Both the position numbers and the translations under genes were made by a program. Of a DNA stretch of 64,000 nt, positions 34,899-43,728 are shown one piece after another. Source of the stretch: Neobacillus sp. PS3-12 (lineage in GTDB: Bacteria > Bacillota > Bacilli > Bacillales > Cytobacillaceae); contig NZ_CP133268.1 in the NCBI RefSeq assembly GCF_030915385.1, positions 5,492,001 through 5,556,000 on the forward strand. Reading direction: 5' to 3'. The notes beneath the pieces are model-generated. The model made no database searches. It had not been told where the DNA came from and saw only the letters and a program-made list of their open reading frames with translations. The first letter of the stretch is position 1, and each line of letters opens with the position of its first letter.

Positions 34899-36110
34899 TT
34901 AAATGATGTCTAAGAACAAAGGTTTTGCCAATCTTTTGAGATTAATATTAATAAAGTCTCCATTCACTTTGACAAATACATCAAAGTTTAATAAAAAATC
35001 CAATAAGTTGATTTGGGGAATATTATCTTCTAAAAACTCCATATCTATTTTTTCAGTTGCAACGATTGCCTTTATTTCATCTTTGAAACCTCCAGTATGA
35101 TAGTAGTTTGCCGGGATCCAAAAGAATAATTGGCTGCCATCCAAAGCATAAGATTTTAATTCATTTAATTTATTCCTCCATTCTGATTTATAACTTGACC
35201 AATCAGCAACGAAAAGAATTTTTAACCTATCCTGGCTGGCTCTGCTTTTTTCAATCGGCACCTTATATTGCTCCATTTTTATCGGACAAAAGTGTTGATC
35301 ATGCCTAAAGGCAGTTTCGGTAATCAATTTTTCTTTGATAGTAGGATCAAACACGGGTACATTCCATTTTTTTATGAATTTTAGATAATTGGTGATTAAG
35401 ACATTGTTGAATGTATTCGGGTCTTTATTAAAAGATACACTTCCTATATGATGGACAAATGAACTCCCTACAAGCGCAATTTTAAAACCTGTCATTCTTA
35501 TTCGTAAGGTCCAATCATCATCGTCATAATTTCCAATTCCGAACCACAGGTCATTACCGCCAACTGTTTCAATTATTTTTCTTCTAATTACCATGCAGGC
35601 ACCGATTATTCTGTCTAATAAAATAGTGCTTTCACCATTTTGTATCATAAAATTTTTGGCAAATGTTTTCATTTCCTCTAAAGAGTTAAAAGTAACCCCA
35701 ACATTTTGAAGACCAGATGCATACGAAAGATATGGTGCTGCAACGCCAATTGTAGAATCATTTTCAAGGGTTTTTAAAAGACCGTCAAACCAATTTTTCG
35801 GAAAAATCAAGTCATTATTTAGAACCGTAATAATTTCTCCATTGCACTGCTTTAATCCGCAATTAATGCCTGCAGGATAACCTAAGTTTTCATCAAGATG
35901 AATAATGTTAAATTGAATTTGTTCTTTATATTTATTGCGTAATTTTAAAAGCCCTAGAGCTGTCTCATCTGTCGACCCATTGTTTACAGCAATAATTTCT
36001 ACTCCTCTTTCAAAATAAGTAGAATTTAAAGAACCGATTAAAGTCGTTATTGCTTGCTCACTAAGATTCCAACTATTGTAGCACAAAAATACAAAGCTAA
36101 AGTATGGCAA
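34899..36110 (-). CDS. Family 2 glycosyltransferase with extra C-terminal domain, copy 1
   Basis: About 403 residues. The GT-A domain shows FSFVFLCYNSWNLSEQA, the nucleotide-binding VNNGSTDET, the metal motif LNNDLIFP and the acceptor-side GNYDDDDWTLRIRM. Residues after about 250 form a second domain containing LKILFVADWSSYKSEW, found also in the gene at 46227-47438 (roughly 60% identical by eye). TTG at 36110 is preferred: AAGGAGG lies seven bases before. Probably adds sugars to a surface glycan; donor and acceptor unknown. Confidence 0.85.
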   Translation of the reverse strand: MPYFSFVFLCYNSWNLSEQAITTLIGSLNSTYFERGVEIIAVNNGSTDETALGLLKLRNKYKEQIQFNIIHLDENLGYPAGINCGLKQCNGEIITVLNNDLIFPKNWFDGLLKTLENDSTIGVAAPYLSYASGLQNVGVTFNSLEEMKTFAKNFMIQNGESTILLDRIIGACMVIRRKIIETVGGNDLWFGIGNYDDDDWTLRIRMTGFKIALVGSSFVHHIGSVSFNKDPNTFNNVLITNYLKFIKKWNVPVFDPTIKEKLITETAFRHDQHFCPIKMEQYKVPIEKSRASQDRLKILFVADWSSYKSEWRNKLNELKSYALDGSQLFFWIPANYYHTGGFKDEIKAIVATEKIDMEFLEDNIPQINLLDFLLNFDVFVKVNGDFININLKRLAKPLFLDII

Positions 36111-36464
36111 CAAATAGCCTCCTTCATATTTATTCAGTAACACTCTTTTATTTAATATATGTACAAACTTACTAAAGGGAATCTGCAATGTGCGTATGCT
36201 GAGACAACAAAGGCCAAACCACTATTACCACGATTAAACGGAATAACGCTAGCAGTGAGAGATATATTCACAAAATTTCCATATCCAATGGCTGTTCTTG
36301 ATTCATTTGCCGAATTTAAACATGCCAAAAACAAATGCAGTCAAGTTAATGATGCAGAACACTTTTCATGCTTTTTACATATTATAAAACGTTACTTAGC
36401 ACAGTTTATATTTTTACTAAAATGAAAAAACCCCTTAAATATTAAGAAAAGGAAAGATAAAAAG
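36111..36464. other. Divergent intergenic region of the glycosylation island
   Basis: About 350 bases between two divergent glycosyltransferase genes. The middle (36180-36350) has a less AT-biased composition than typical spacers and is open in more than one frame, but no frame has a ribosome binding site or recognisable motif. Promoters for both directions should lie here; none was placed with confidence. Confidence 0.4.
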
Positions 36465-37148
36465 ATGCTAAATAATGTATCTATTCTTATTCCATTCGTT
36501 TCGGACGATGGTCCCAGAAATGAAGCCTTCAAATGGGTCAAACAATTTTATGAAAATACACTGCCAGGAGTAGAAATTTGCGTTGGAGTGACAGATGTGA
36601 CTCCTTTTTCAAAGTCAAAAGCTGTTAATCATGCAGCCTCACAAGCGACAAGAGATTTTTTCGTGATCACTGATTCCGACATTATACTTGATCCCTCACT
36701 CATTCACCAATCTATTAAACTTCTGGAGTCTTGTCCCTGGGTAATACCTTACCAAAGAGTTTTAAATTTAGACCCCCAAAGTACTAATGAATTACTAAAA
36801 AATGAACCAGGATGGCCGATCCCTTTTGTTTATACTGGTAAACAAAGGCCACAAATGGGCTGGGGTGGCATAAATATATTACAGAGGCACCAATTTGAGC
36901 GAGTTGGAGGATTTGATGAAAGATTTCGGGGCTGGGGTGGCGAAGATGACGCATTTGCTTTTTCAATTAACCATCTATTCGGACTGCCGCATAGACTAGA
37001 TGCCACCATTTTTCATGTATGGCACCCACCCGGAGTCTTAAGTCATTACATGGAAAATCGAGGTTATTTACAAGCCTATTTAGCAGGAACAGCATCCGTT
37101 TTAAATGAAATTGAAAAAAGAAAACAACTCAAAGAGGAAAATGAATAA
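36465..37148 (+). CDS. Glycosyltransferase, GT2/galactosyltransferase-C type
   Basis: A 227-residue single-domain GT-A enzyme. NVSILIPFVSDDGPRNEAFK opens the fold, FVITDSDIIL is the DXD-type metal motif, and MGWGGINILQRHQFERVGGF with DERFRGWGGEDDAFAF is the signature of galactosyl/N-acetylgalactosaminyl transferases (Glyco_transf_7C). First plus-strand gene of the island. Sugar specificity not determinable. Confidence 0.85.
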   Translation: MLNNVSILIPFVSDDGPRNEAFKWVKQFYENTLPGVEICVGVTDVTPFSKSKAVNHAASQATRDFFVITDSDIILDPSLIHQSIKLLESCPWVIPYQRVLNLDPQSTNELLKNEPGWPIPFVYTGKQRPQMGWGGINILQRHQFERVGGFDERFRGWGGEDDAFAFSINHLFGLPHRLDATIFHVWHPPGVLSHYMENRGYLQAYLAGTASVLNEIEKRKQLKEENE

Positions 37149-37319
37149 ATTATTTTACGTAAGGGCGTATGCCCTTTTTTTGTGCAACTTGTTTATTATT
37201 TTTGAATATTGCTACTTATGTTGTAGTATTTTGTTCCACAAATTTTTATCAGTTAACCATAGAATAAAATAGAATAAAAAAGTCATTCATTTAACTATTT
37301 TGAATAGGGGGCTAGTTTG

Positions 37320-38618
37320 ATGAAGGTTGCAATTCTGACAATGTTTAATGGCCTAGATAGTTCGTACTCCTTGGTCAATGTAGTAGCAGAACAAGTTCGA
37401 ATGCTTCTTGATGCAAATATTGAAACAAGAATATTAGTAAGTGATATTTGTCCATTAAATAAACTGTATGGAATTTTTTTAGATAAGCGAATTAAATGGG
37501 TAAAAGTGTGTAATCGTTTAAACGGCAACCAAATGCATTGGAAAAACTATACCCAGCCTGAAGGCGAGGTGCATGAAACATTCTTTGAGGAGGTTGATGC
37601 GATTGCTGAGGATTTATTAATAAAATTAAAAGATATTGATCTCTGTTTCATGCATGATATTCATTATCAAGGCTGGCATTTGCACCATAACATTGCCATA
37701 AGAAAAGTTCAGGACCGTTTACCAAATCTTAAATTCCTTGCCTTTACCCACTCTGCACCGGCAACTCAACCTTCTAACCCTAAATGGCCCTTTTCAGCTC
37801 GTTATACACCAATGCCAAATACGTTGTATATCTACCCTACACAATCAGGAATCCCAGCTTTAGCCAAGCAATACAATGTTCCGGAGGATCGATGCAAAGT
37901 GGTTAGTAACAGCCTTGACTTATTGAGTTTTGCATCAGATGAAGTAAGACTCCTAGCCAAACATATTGATCTCCTGACTCCGGACATTTTAGTTGTCTAT
38001 CCAGGCCGTTTGACGGGATCAAAAAAATTTGATAAAGTAGCTGCTTTATGCGGAGCAATTAAAAAAAACCATGACAAGGATATCAAGGTAGTATTCTGTG
38101 ATGCTTTCCCAAATTTAGATGTTACACCGGAAACCTATAAAAACTTTGTTCGCTCCACTGGTATGAGTTTTGGTTTAAGAAACGATGATTTACTGTTTAC
38201 GTCGGATATAAAGGAATCTCTACAAGGGTTTCCGAGAAAAGGTGTATTAGAGTTATTCTCACTTTCAAACTTATTTATTTGTCCCTCGTATTCGGAATCT
38301 TTTGGTTTAACCGTACTGGAAGCTGCAAGCAAAGGAAATTTCCTTGTCCTAAATGAACAGGTACCTGCGTTAAAGGAACTCGGAAGTAATTTGAATGCAT
38401 ATTTTATGAAATGGGATGCAAAAAACTTCGGATTTAACACCCGTGAGACATATCTGCCTTCTGAAGAAGCTTATCTTACTGACCATGCAAAAAACATTGT
38501 AAAATTAATGGACAGCAATCAGATCCTACATGCAAAAAAAATGGCAAAGAAGAGATACTCACCACAATGGATTTGGAAAAATCAATTAGAACCCATTATG
38601 AGAACCTTAACTGATTAG
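37320..38618 (+). CDS. GT-B glycosyltransferase (family 4-like)
   Basis: About 432 residues. N-terminal domain begins MKVAILTMFNGLDSSYSLVN; the C-terminal donor domain shows DILVVYPGRLTGSKKFDKVA and the EX7E-type motif in PSYSESFGLTVLEAASKG. AGGGGGC precedes the ATG at 37320. The HDIHYQGWHLHHN segment in the first half is an unusual His-rich acceptor-side stretch. Points toward the large repeat gene and is presumably part of the same glycan pathway. Confidence 0.87.
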   Translation: MKVAILTMFNGLDSSYSLVNVVAEQVRMLLDANIETRILVSDICPLNKLYGIFLDKRIKWVKVCNRLNGNQMHWKNYTQPEGEVHETFFEEVDAIAEDLLIKLKDIDLCFMHDIHYQGWHLHHNIAIRKVQDRLPNLKFLAFTHSAPATQPSNPKWPFSARYTPMPNTLYIYPTQSGIPALAKQYNVPEDRCKVVSNSLDLLSFASDEVRLLAKHIDLLTPDILVVYPGRLTGSKKFDKVAALCGAIKKNHDKDIKVVFCDAFPNLDVTPETYKNFVRSTGMSFGLRNDDLLFTSDIKESLQGFPRKGVLELFSLSNLFICPSYSESFGLTVLEAASKGNFLVLNEQVPALKELGSNLNAYFMKWDAKNFGFNTRETYLPSEEAYLTDHAKNIVKLMDSNQILHAKKMAKKRYSPQWIWKNQLEPIMRTLTD

Positions 38619-38905
38619 CATCTTTTAAAATTAACTTTAATAACAAAAAAAGGGGCGCTCCCCATTTCACCAATAATAAACTCAAAGGCCGCAGATAGGG
38701 GGTCTTTTTTTGTTTTTACTACAACTAAAAAAATACGAATTCATCTTCCAAAATTTATACAGATAAAGCTTATTTTTTCAAAGTAGATCTAGAAAATACC
38801 AAAAAAAAGCCGACCAAAAAGATATATCATTCAACATCCTTTTAAGTCAGCCTTCACCTATTTATTTGAATAGATCACTAAAATATTGAAATTTTGAAGT
38901 GTTTA

Positions 38906-41887
38906 TTAACGTCTTCCCCGTCTTCCTTGTCTTCTTCGTCTTCCTGATTCACTTGAACTACTTGATCTTCCTGGTTTTTTTGGTCTTTCTGGTCTTCTAG
39001 GTCTTCTTATTCTTCCTGATTCGCTTGAACTGCTCGAACTGCTTGATCTTCTTGATCTTCTTGAACTGCTCGAACTGCTTGATCTTCTTGATCTTCTTGA
39101 ACTGCTCGAACTGCTCGAACTGCTTGATCTTCTTGAGCTGCTCGATCTTTTTGGTGGCTTAGGTGGCTTTGGCGGAGGAGGACAATGTGTTATCGTTACT
39201 GTTATAGTTATTGTATTACTGCCGGTGTTTGATTCTGTAATTGTTTCAGTTAAGGTTACAGATGCTGTTTCGGTTTCTGTTTCGGTCTCAGTAATAGTTT
39301 CAGTCTTAGTGACAGTTTCCGTTTCGGTTTCAGTAATAGTTTCGGTTTTAGTGACAGTCTCCGTTTCTGTTTCCGTCTCCGTGATAGTTTCTGTCTTAGT
39401 GACAGTCTCCGTTTCTGTGACGGTTTCGGTTTCCGTCTCCGTGACGGTTTCGGTCTCCGTCTCTGTGACAGTTTCGGTCTCCGTTTCCGTAACAGTCTCG
39501 GTCTCCGTTTCTGTGACAGTCTCGGTTTCCGTCTCGGTGACAGTTTCGGTCTCCGTTTCCGTAACAGTCTCGGTCTCCGTTTCTGTGACGGTTTCGGTTT
39601 CCGTCTCTGTGACAGTCTCGGTCTCCGTTTCTGTGACAGTCTCGGTCTCCGTTTCTGTGACAGTTTCGGTCTCCGTCTCTGTGACGGTTTCGGTTTCCGT
39701 GACAGTCTCGGTTTCCGTCTCTGTGACAGTTTCGGTCTCCGTTTCTGTGACGGTCTCAGTTTCCGTCTCGGTGACAGTCTCGGTTTCCGTCTCTGTGACA
39801 GTTTCGGTCTCCGTTTCCGTAACAGTCTCGGTCTCCGTTTCTGTGACAGTCTCGGTTTCCGTCTCTGTGACAGTCTCGGTTTCCGTCTCTGTGACAGTCT
39901 CGGTCTCCGTTTCTGTGACAGTCTCGGTTTCCGTCTCTGTGACAGTCTCGGTTTCCGTCTCTGTGACAGTTTCGGTCTCCGTTTCCGTAACAGTCTCGGT
40001 CTCCGTTTCTGTGACAGTCTCGGTTTCCGTCTCTGTGACAGTCTCGGTTTCCGTCTCTGTGACAGTCTCGGTCTCCGTTTCTGTGACAGTCTCGGTCTCC
40101 GTTTCTGTGACGGTTTCCGTCTCTGTGACAGTCTCGGTCTCCGTTTCTGTGACAGTCTCGGTCTCCGTTTCTGTGACAGTCTCGGTCTCCGTCTCGGTGA
40201 CAGTCTCGGTCTCCGTTTCTGTGACAGTCTCCGTTTCCGTCTCCGTGACAGTTTCGGTTTCCGTTTCCGTAACAGTCTCGGTCTCCGTCTCGGTGACAGT
40301 TTCGGTCTCCGTTTCCGTAACAGTCTCGGTTTCCGTTTCTGTGACAGTCTCGGTTTCCGTTTCTGTGACAGTCTCGGTTTCCGTCTCCGTGACAGTTTCG
40401 GTCTCCGTCTCTGTGACAGTCTCGGTTTCCGTCTCGGTGACAGTCTCGGTCTCCGTTTCTGTGACAGTCTCGGTTTCCGTCTCCGTGACAGTTTCGGTTT
40501 CCGTTTCCGTAACAGTCTCGGACTCCGTCTCTGTGACAGTTTCGGTCTCCGTTTCCGTAACAGTCTCGGTTTCCGTTTCTGTGACAGTCTCGGTTTCCGT
40601 CTCTGTGACAGTCTCGGTCTCCGTTTCTGTGACAGTCTCGGTTTCCGTCTCGGTGACAGTCTCGGTTTCCGTTTCCGTAACAGTCTCGGTCTCCGTCTCT
40701 GTGACGGTTTCGGTTTCCGTCTCTGTGACAGTCTCGGTCTCCGTTTCTGTGACAGTCTCGGTCTCCGTTTCTGTGACAGTCTCGGTCTCCGTTTCTGTGA
40801 CAGTCTCGGTTTCCGTCTCCGTGACAGTTTCGGTTTCCGTTTCTGTGACAGTCTCGGTCTCCGTCTCCGTGACAGTTTCGGTCTCCGTTTCCGTAACAGT
40901 CTCGGTTTCCGTTTCTGTGACAGTCTCGGTTTCCGTCTCTGTGACAGTCTCGGTCTCCGTTTCTGTGACAGTCTCGGTCTCCGTTTCTGTGACAGTCTCG
41001 GTTTCCGTCTCGGTGACAGTCTCGGTCTCCGTTTCTGTGACAGTCTCGGTTTCCGTTTCTGTGACAGTCTCGGTTTCCGTTTCTGTGACAGTCTCTGTGA
41101 CGGTTTCGGTTTCCGTGACAGTCTCGGTCTCCGTTTCTGTGACAGTCTCGGTTTCCGTCTCCGTCTCTGTGACGGTTTCGGTTTCAGTCTCTGTGACAGT
41201 TTCGGTCTCCGTTTCCGTAACAGTCTCGGTCTCCGTCTCTGTGACGGTTTCGGTCTCCGTTTCTGTGACAGTTTCGGTCTCCGTTTCTGTGGCAGTCTCA
41301 GTCTCCGTTTCTGTAATGGTTTCGGTTTCAGTCTCGGTCGAAGAAGATGTAGCTGTTGAGGTTCTTGTGAATGTATCAGTTACCCCTGGACAACAGTCAA
41401 ACTCTCCTTGGTTACACTGGCTGTTACTCGTCCCTCCAACGTCTTGGAAGTGAAGTCCTGTTGCTTCTTGAAAAAAGTCATCTTCAGTAAAAGCAGTATT
41501 AGAGCTTATTATAAAAGTGCCGCAAGTACCTGTTGTGACCCCATTCGTGCAACCCGGGGGTACGGAAATTGGGTTAAGATTAATTTGTACATCAAACGAA
41601 GTACCACCACAACCACAATTACCGCCACCTAATTGAATTGGGGGGGTTAAATTAACAGCACACGCTGGTCTACTCGCATCTGTATCAAAAGCTACAAGTG
41701 AAAATGTCCTACCCGCTGGTTTATTTCTTATATCAAAACATATCATTCCAATTCTTGATGTGGTAGTACTGGGATTATTACACACTGTAATTGTTGCTGT
41801 ACCATTAGGATTAACAGTTACCATCATAGTCCCAGAAACCATAGGATTGCCACTTGCAGGTGGTGGATTATTAGAGCATAAAGTCAT
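38906..41887 (-). CDS. Mucin-like repeat protein with Cys-rich head and Ser/Arg tail
   Basis: 993 residues in three parts. Residues 1 to about 175 form a Cys- and Gly-containing folded head (MTLCSNNPPPASGNPMVSGT; GGGNCGCGG; NQGEFDCCPGVTD). About 700 residues of TETETETV octapeptides follow, roughly 85 copies with rare variants such as ESETV. The last 95 residues are PPPPKPPKPPKRSSSSRRSS-type, rich in Ser and Arg. Thr-rich repeats are classic O-glycosylation targets and the gene is surrounded by glycosyltransferases. No signal peptide or sortase motif, as expected for a mother-cell-made spore surface protein. AAGGCGG precedes the ATG. Function inferred. Confidence 0.85.
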   Translation of the reverse strand: MTLCSNNPPPASGNPMVSGTMMVTVNPNGTATITVCNNPSTTTSRIGMICFDIRNKPAGRTFSLVAFDTDASRPACAVNLTPPIQLGGGNCGCGGTSFDVQINLNPISVPPGCTNGVTTGTCGTFIISSNTAFTEDDFFQEATGLHFQDVGGTSNSQCNQGEFDCCPGVTDTFTRTSTATSSSTETETETITETETETATETETETVTETETETVTETETETVTETETETVTETETETVTETETETETVTETETETVTETETVTETVTETETETVTETETETVTETETETVTETETETVTETETETVTETETETVTETETETVTETETETVTETETETVTETETETVTETETETVTETETETVTETETETVTETETETVTETETETVTETETETVTETETETVTETETETVTETETETVTETETETVTETETETVTETETETVTETETETVTETESETVTETETETVTETETETVTETETETVTETETETVTETETETVTETETETVTETETETVTETETETVTETETETVTETETETVTETETETVTETETETVTETETETVTETETETVTETETETVTETETETVTETETVTETETETVTETETETVTETETETVTETETETVTETETETVTETETETVTETETETVTETETETVTETETETVTETETETVTETETETVTETETETVTETETETVTETETETVTETETETVTETETETVTETETETVTETETVTETETETVTETETETVTETETETVTETETETVTETETETVTETETETVTETETETVTETETETVTETETETVTETETETVTETETETVTETETVTKTETITETETETETVTKTETITETETETVTKTETITETETETETASVTLTETITESNTGSNTITITVTITHCPPPPKPPKPPKRSSSSRRSSSSSSSSSSRRSRRSSSSSSSRRSRRSSSSSSSSESGRIRRPRRPERPKKPGRSSSSSESGRRRRQGRRGRR
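39270..41340 (-). repeat. 24-bp in-frame tandem repeats encoding TETETETV
   Basis: About 86 units of 24 bp, differing mainly at third positions (GTGACAGTCTCGGTTTCCGT with variants). Shortened units (TETETV) appear at a few places, for example near 39697 and 41090. Synonymous variation with protein conservation indicates selection on the protein, with copy-number change by recombination. Confidence 0.92.
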
Positions 41888-42023
41888 GCATGATTTTCCG
41901 CCTTTCTCTATCGACTTATTACTTAACCATTTATTTAGCCGTAGGATAAATTTAATAGTTAAGTTTCTTTGCTATATTTGGAAAAGATCAATAAAGATTT
42001 TCCACTTTTGTTTACATACATTA

Positions 42024-42050
42024 AATACTATGGTTTTTTTCCTTAATGGT
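42024..42050 (-). promoter_or_regulatory. Possible sigma-K promoter for the mucin-like gene
   Basis: On the minus strand AC, a 16-base gap and CATAGTATT, close to the sigma-K pattern (AC at -35, CATANNNTA at -10, one mismatch), about 140 bases before the start codon. The pattern is short and may occur by chance. Confidence 0.3.
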
Positions 42051-42292
42051 TCGGGAAGGTAATATACTTTTTAAGCCCTTTTTACAAATTAACATTTATT
42101 CCAAAAACGTCCCTGCTTTAGTTGATCATTAACAAATCATCGATTTTGAGTTTTTTCATATTTTGATGTGGATAATTAATGTGGATAATGCAAATAGTGA
42201 CCTGTGAATTTTCTGAAAAAGCTAAATGACATTTTGGAGACCTTTGGTAGACAAAACGCTGGTATAGCCAAGTGAAATAACGAGGGTTCAGT

Positions 42293-42326
42293 AATTGTTA
42301 TTAGTTCTATAAAACTAATAACAATT
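42293..42326. repeat. Perfect 14-bp inverted repeat
   Basis: AATTGTTATTAGTT and AACTAATAACAATT separated by six bases. No T run follows, so it is not a standard terminator. Could be a regulator site or the remnant of a mobile element. Confidence 0.55.
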
Positions 42327-42517
42327 GCTCAATTAGGGGGTATAATAACTATTCATAGTTAAAGATCATTAATAGGTCTTTCTTTTTTGCCAAGTTTTTT
42401 ATGAATCTTTTTCCTGAATTAAAGCACCTATTTTAAGCCTCATGAATACTGTAAATAGTATGGAATTTTTTAAATCATGTTATGAATTAAAATTCCCTTA
42501 TGAAAGAGGGTCATGCC

Positions 42518-43084
42518 TTGAGTATTAAATTATCTATTCTCATTCCTTCTGTACCAGAACGATTGGCTCATTTACAGAGAATCGTAGAGGATTTGCATCA
42601 GCAATCAAAAAATAATTCAGTGGAAATATTAGTATTACTAGAGAATAAAAAAAGGACCATTGGAGAGAAAAGAAATAATCTTATTGAACAATCTCAGGGA
42701 GAATATGTAGTTTTTGTAGACGATGATGATAGAGTAGAAACTAACTATATTAACACTCTATGTTCCACAATTGATGCAAATCCAGGTGTGGATTGCATTG
42801 TCTTTGATGTATCAGTTACAATTAATGGAGGGGAACCTAAAATATGTAAATATGGCAAAGAATATATTTACAGTTCTGATTCCAACTTCTACTATAGGAA
42901 GCCCAACCATCTTATGTGTTATGCAAGAAGATTAGCTATTCAACATAAATTTCTGCATCAAAGTTATCATGAAGACGACGAGTGGGCATCTAGGATCTCC
43001 AAAGATATTGTAAAACAGGTAAGGGTGCCTTCTACCTTATATTATTACGATTTTGTTCAAAAGCCCATGAATTGGTATACGTGA
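42518..43084 (+). CDS. Short family 2 glycosyltransferase
   Basis: About 188 residues. IKLSILIPSVPERLAHLQRI, EKRNNLIEQSQGEYVVFVDD and the metal motif VDDDDRVE show a GT-A fold. The C-terminus (SYHEDDEWASRI) supplies the catalytic-type acidic residues. TTG at 42518 follows AAAGAGGG. Small for the family but the core is complete. Probably acts on the same glycan as the neighbours. Confidence 0.8.
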   Translation: MSIKLSILIPSVPERLAHLQRIVEDLHQQSKNNSVEILVLLENKKRTIGEKRNNLIEQSQGEYVVFVDDDDRVETNYINTLCSTIDANPGVDCIVFDVSVTINGGEPKICKYGKEYIYSSDSNFYYRKPNHLMCYARRLAIQHKFLHQSYHEDDEWASRISKDIVKQVRVPSTLYYYDFVQKPMNWYT

Positions 43085-43110
43085 AATAAAGATGGAATGC
43101 AATTGGAATC

Positions 43111-43501
43111 TTAGGCAGTTTCTAGGGCATGATTTCGGTATTGTACTGGACTCATGCCTTTTAATTTGGCCTTAATGCTTTTTTATTATGGTAATCTATG
43201 TACTTCGTCAATTCTTGTTTAAAATGTTCAACACAATCAAATTCCTGTGTATACTAAAATTCCTTTACGAGACATACTCTGCGTGATGTTAAGTTTTTTT
43301 ATGCTTGTTGGTACTTATCCATTCGGTAATGCCAGACTTGATCAGCATAGATACCGTCGTATTAGGGATGAGTTAAAGAATCGAAGGCATAAACTTAATC
43401 ATAAAAAATCCAGCGATTAAGGAAATTCTGCCCTTAGTTCAATAAAAAAACTGCACCCCTCATTGTCAGAATGTGTGTCTAACAATTGGGGGGGCAGTTC
43501 C
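43111..43501. mobile_element. Degraded IS3-family (IS150-like) insertion sequence
   Basis: Minus strand 43111-43252 encodes the end of an OrfB transposase (EFDCVEHFKQELTKYIDYHN, then after a frameshift IKAKLKGMSPVQYRNHALE). Plus strand 43347-43430 encodes another OrfB piece in the opposite orientation (YRRIRDELKNRRHKLNHKK). The GGGGGGCAGTT end at 43490-43499 resembles IS3-type termini. The pieces are rearranged, so the element is dead. Confidence 0.75.
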
Positions 43502-43728
43502 ATATTTGAGGAGTTTTTTATTTTGGTTTAAAAACGCAAGGAATAAATTTTTTAAGATGTTCTTTTTGTATTCAATAGGTGTTAAAAACCCAATAATAAT
43601 TAATCAATGAACATTGTGGTCCAATTCTAATTAATAGCTCTAAATTTTCGAAACACAATCCTCTTTGCAATGTTTATTTAAATAATTTTAAGATCACTTC
43701 AGTTAATTCATAAAAATTATCTAGTGTT
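43502..43728. other. AT-rich spacer beyond the IS relic
   Basis: No gene, RNA or strong hairpin seen between the IS relic and the next gene. Confidence 0.4.

Larger units (their letters stand above)
41888..42517. other. Intergenic region upstream of the mucin-like gene
   Basis: About 630 AT-rich bases between divergent genes. It holds a possible sigma-K promoter for the repeat gene (42024-42050) and a long perfect hairpin (42293-42326). No reading frame with a ribosome binding site is seen. Confidence 0.5.

Noticed and set aside
36152..36425. 88-codon plus and 60-codon minus frames between divergent glycosyltransferases
   Set aside because: They overlap each other, lack ribosome binding sites and show no motif. 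Kept only as a comment on the intergenic region.
39270..41340. CRISPR-like array
   Set aside because: Units are contiguous and in frame with no unique spacers, and no cas genes are present.
39225..41453. Long plus-strand open frame (742 codons, SVSVSVTV repeats)
   Set aside because: It is the exact antisense of the Thr/Glu repeat gene. The 24-bp repeat lacks stops on both strands; there is no ribosome binding site and the minus-strand frame has sensible N- and C-terminal domains.
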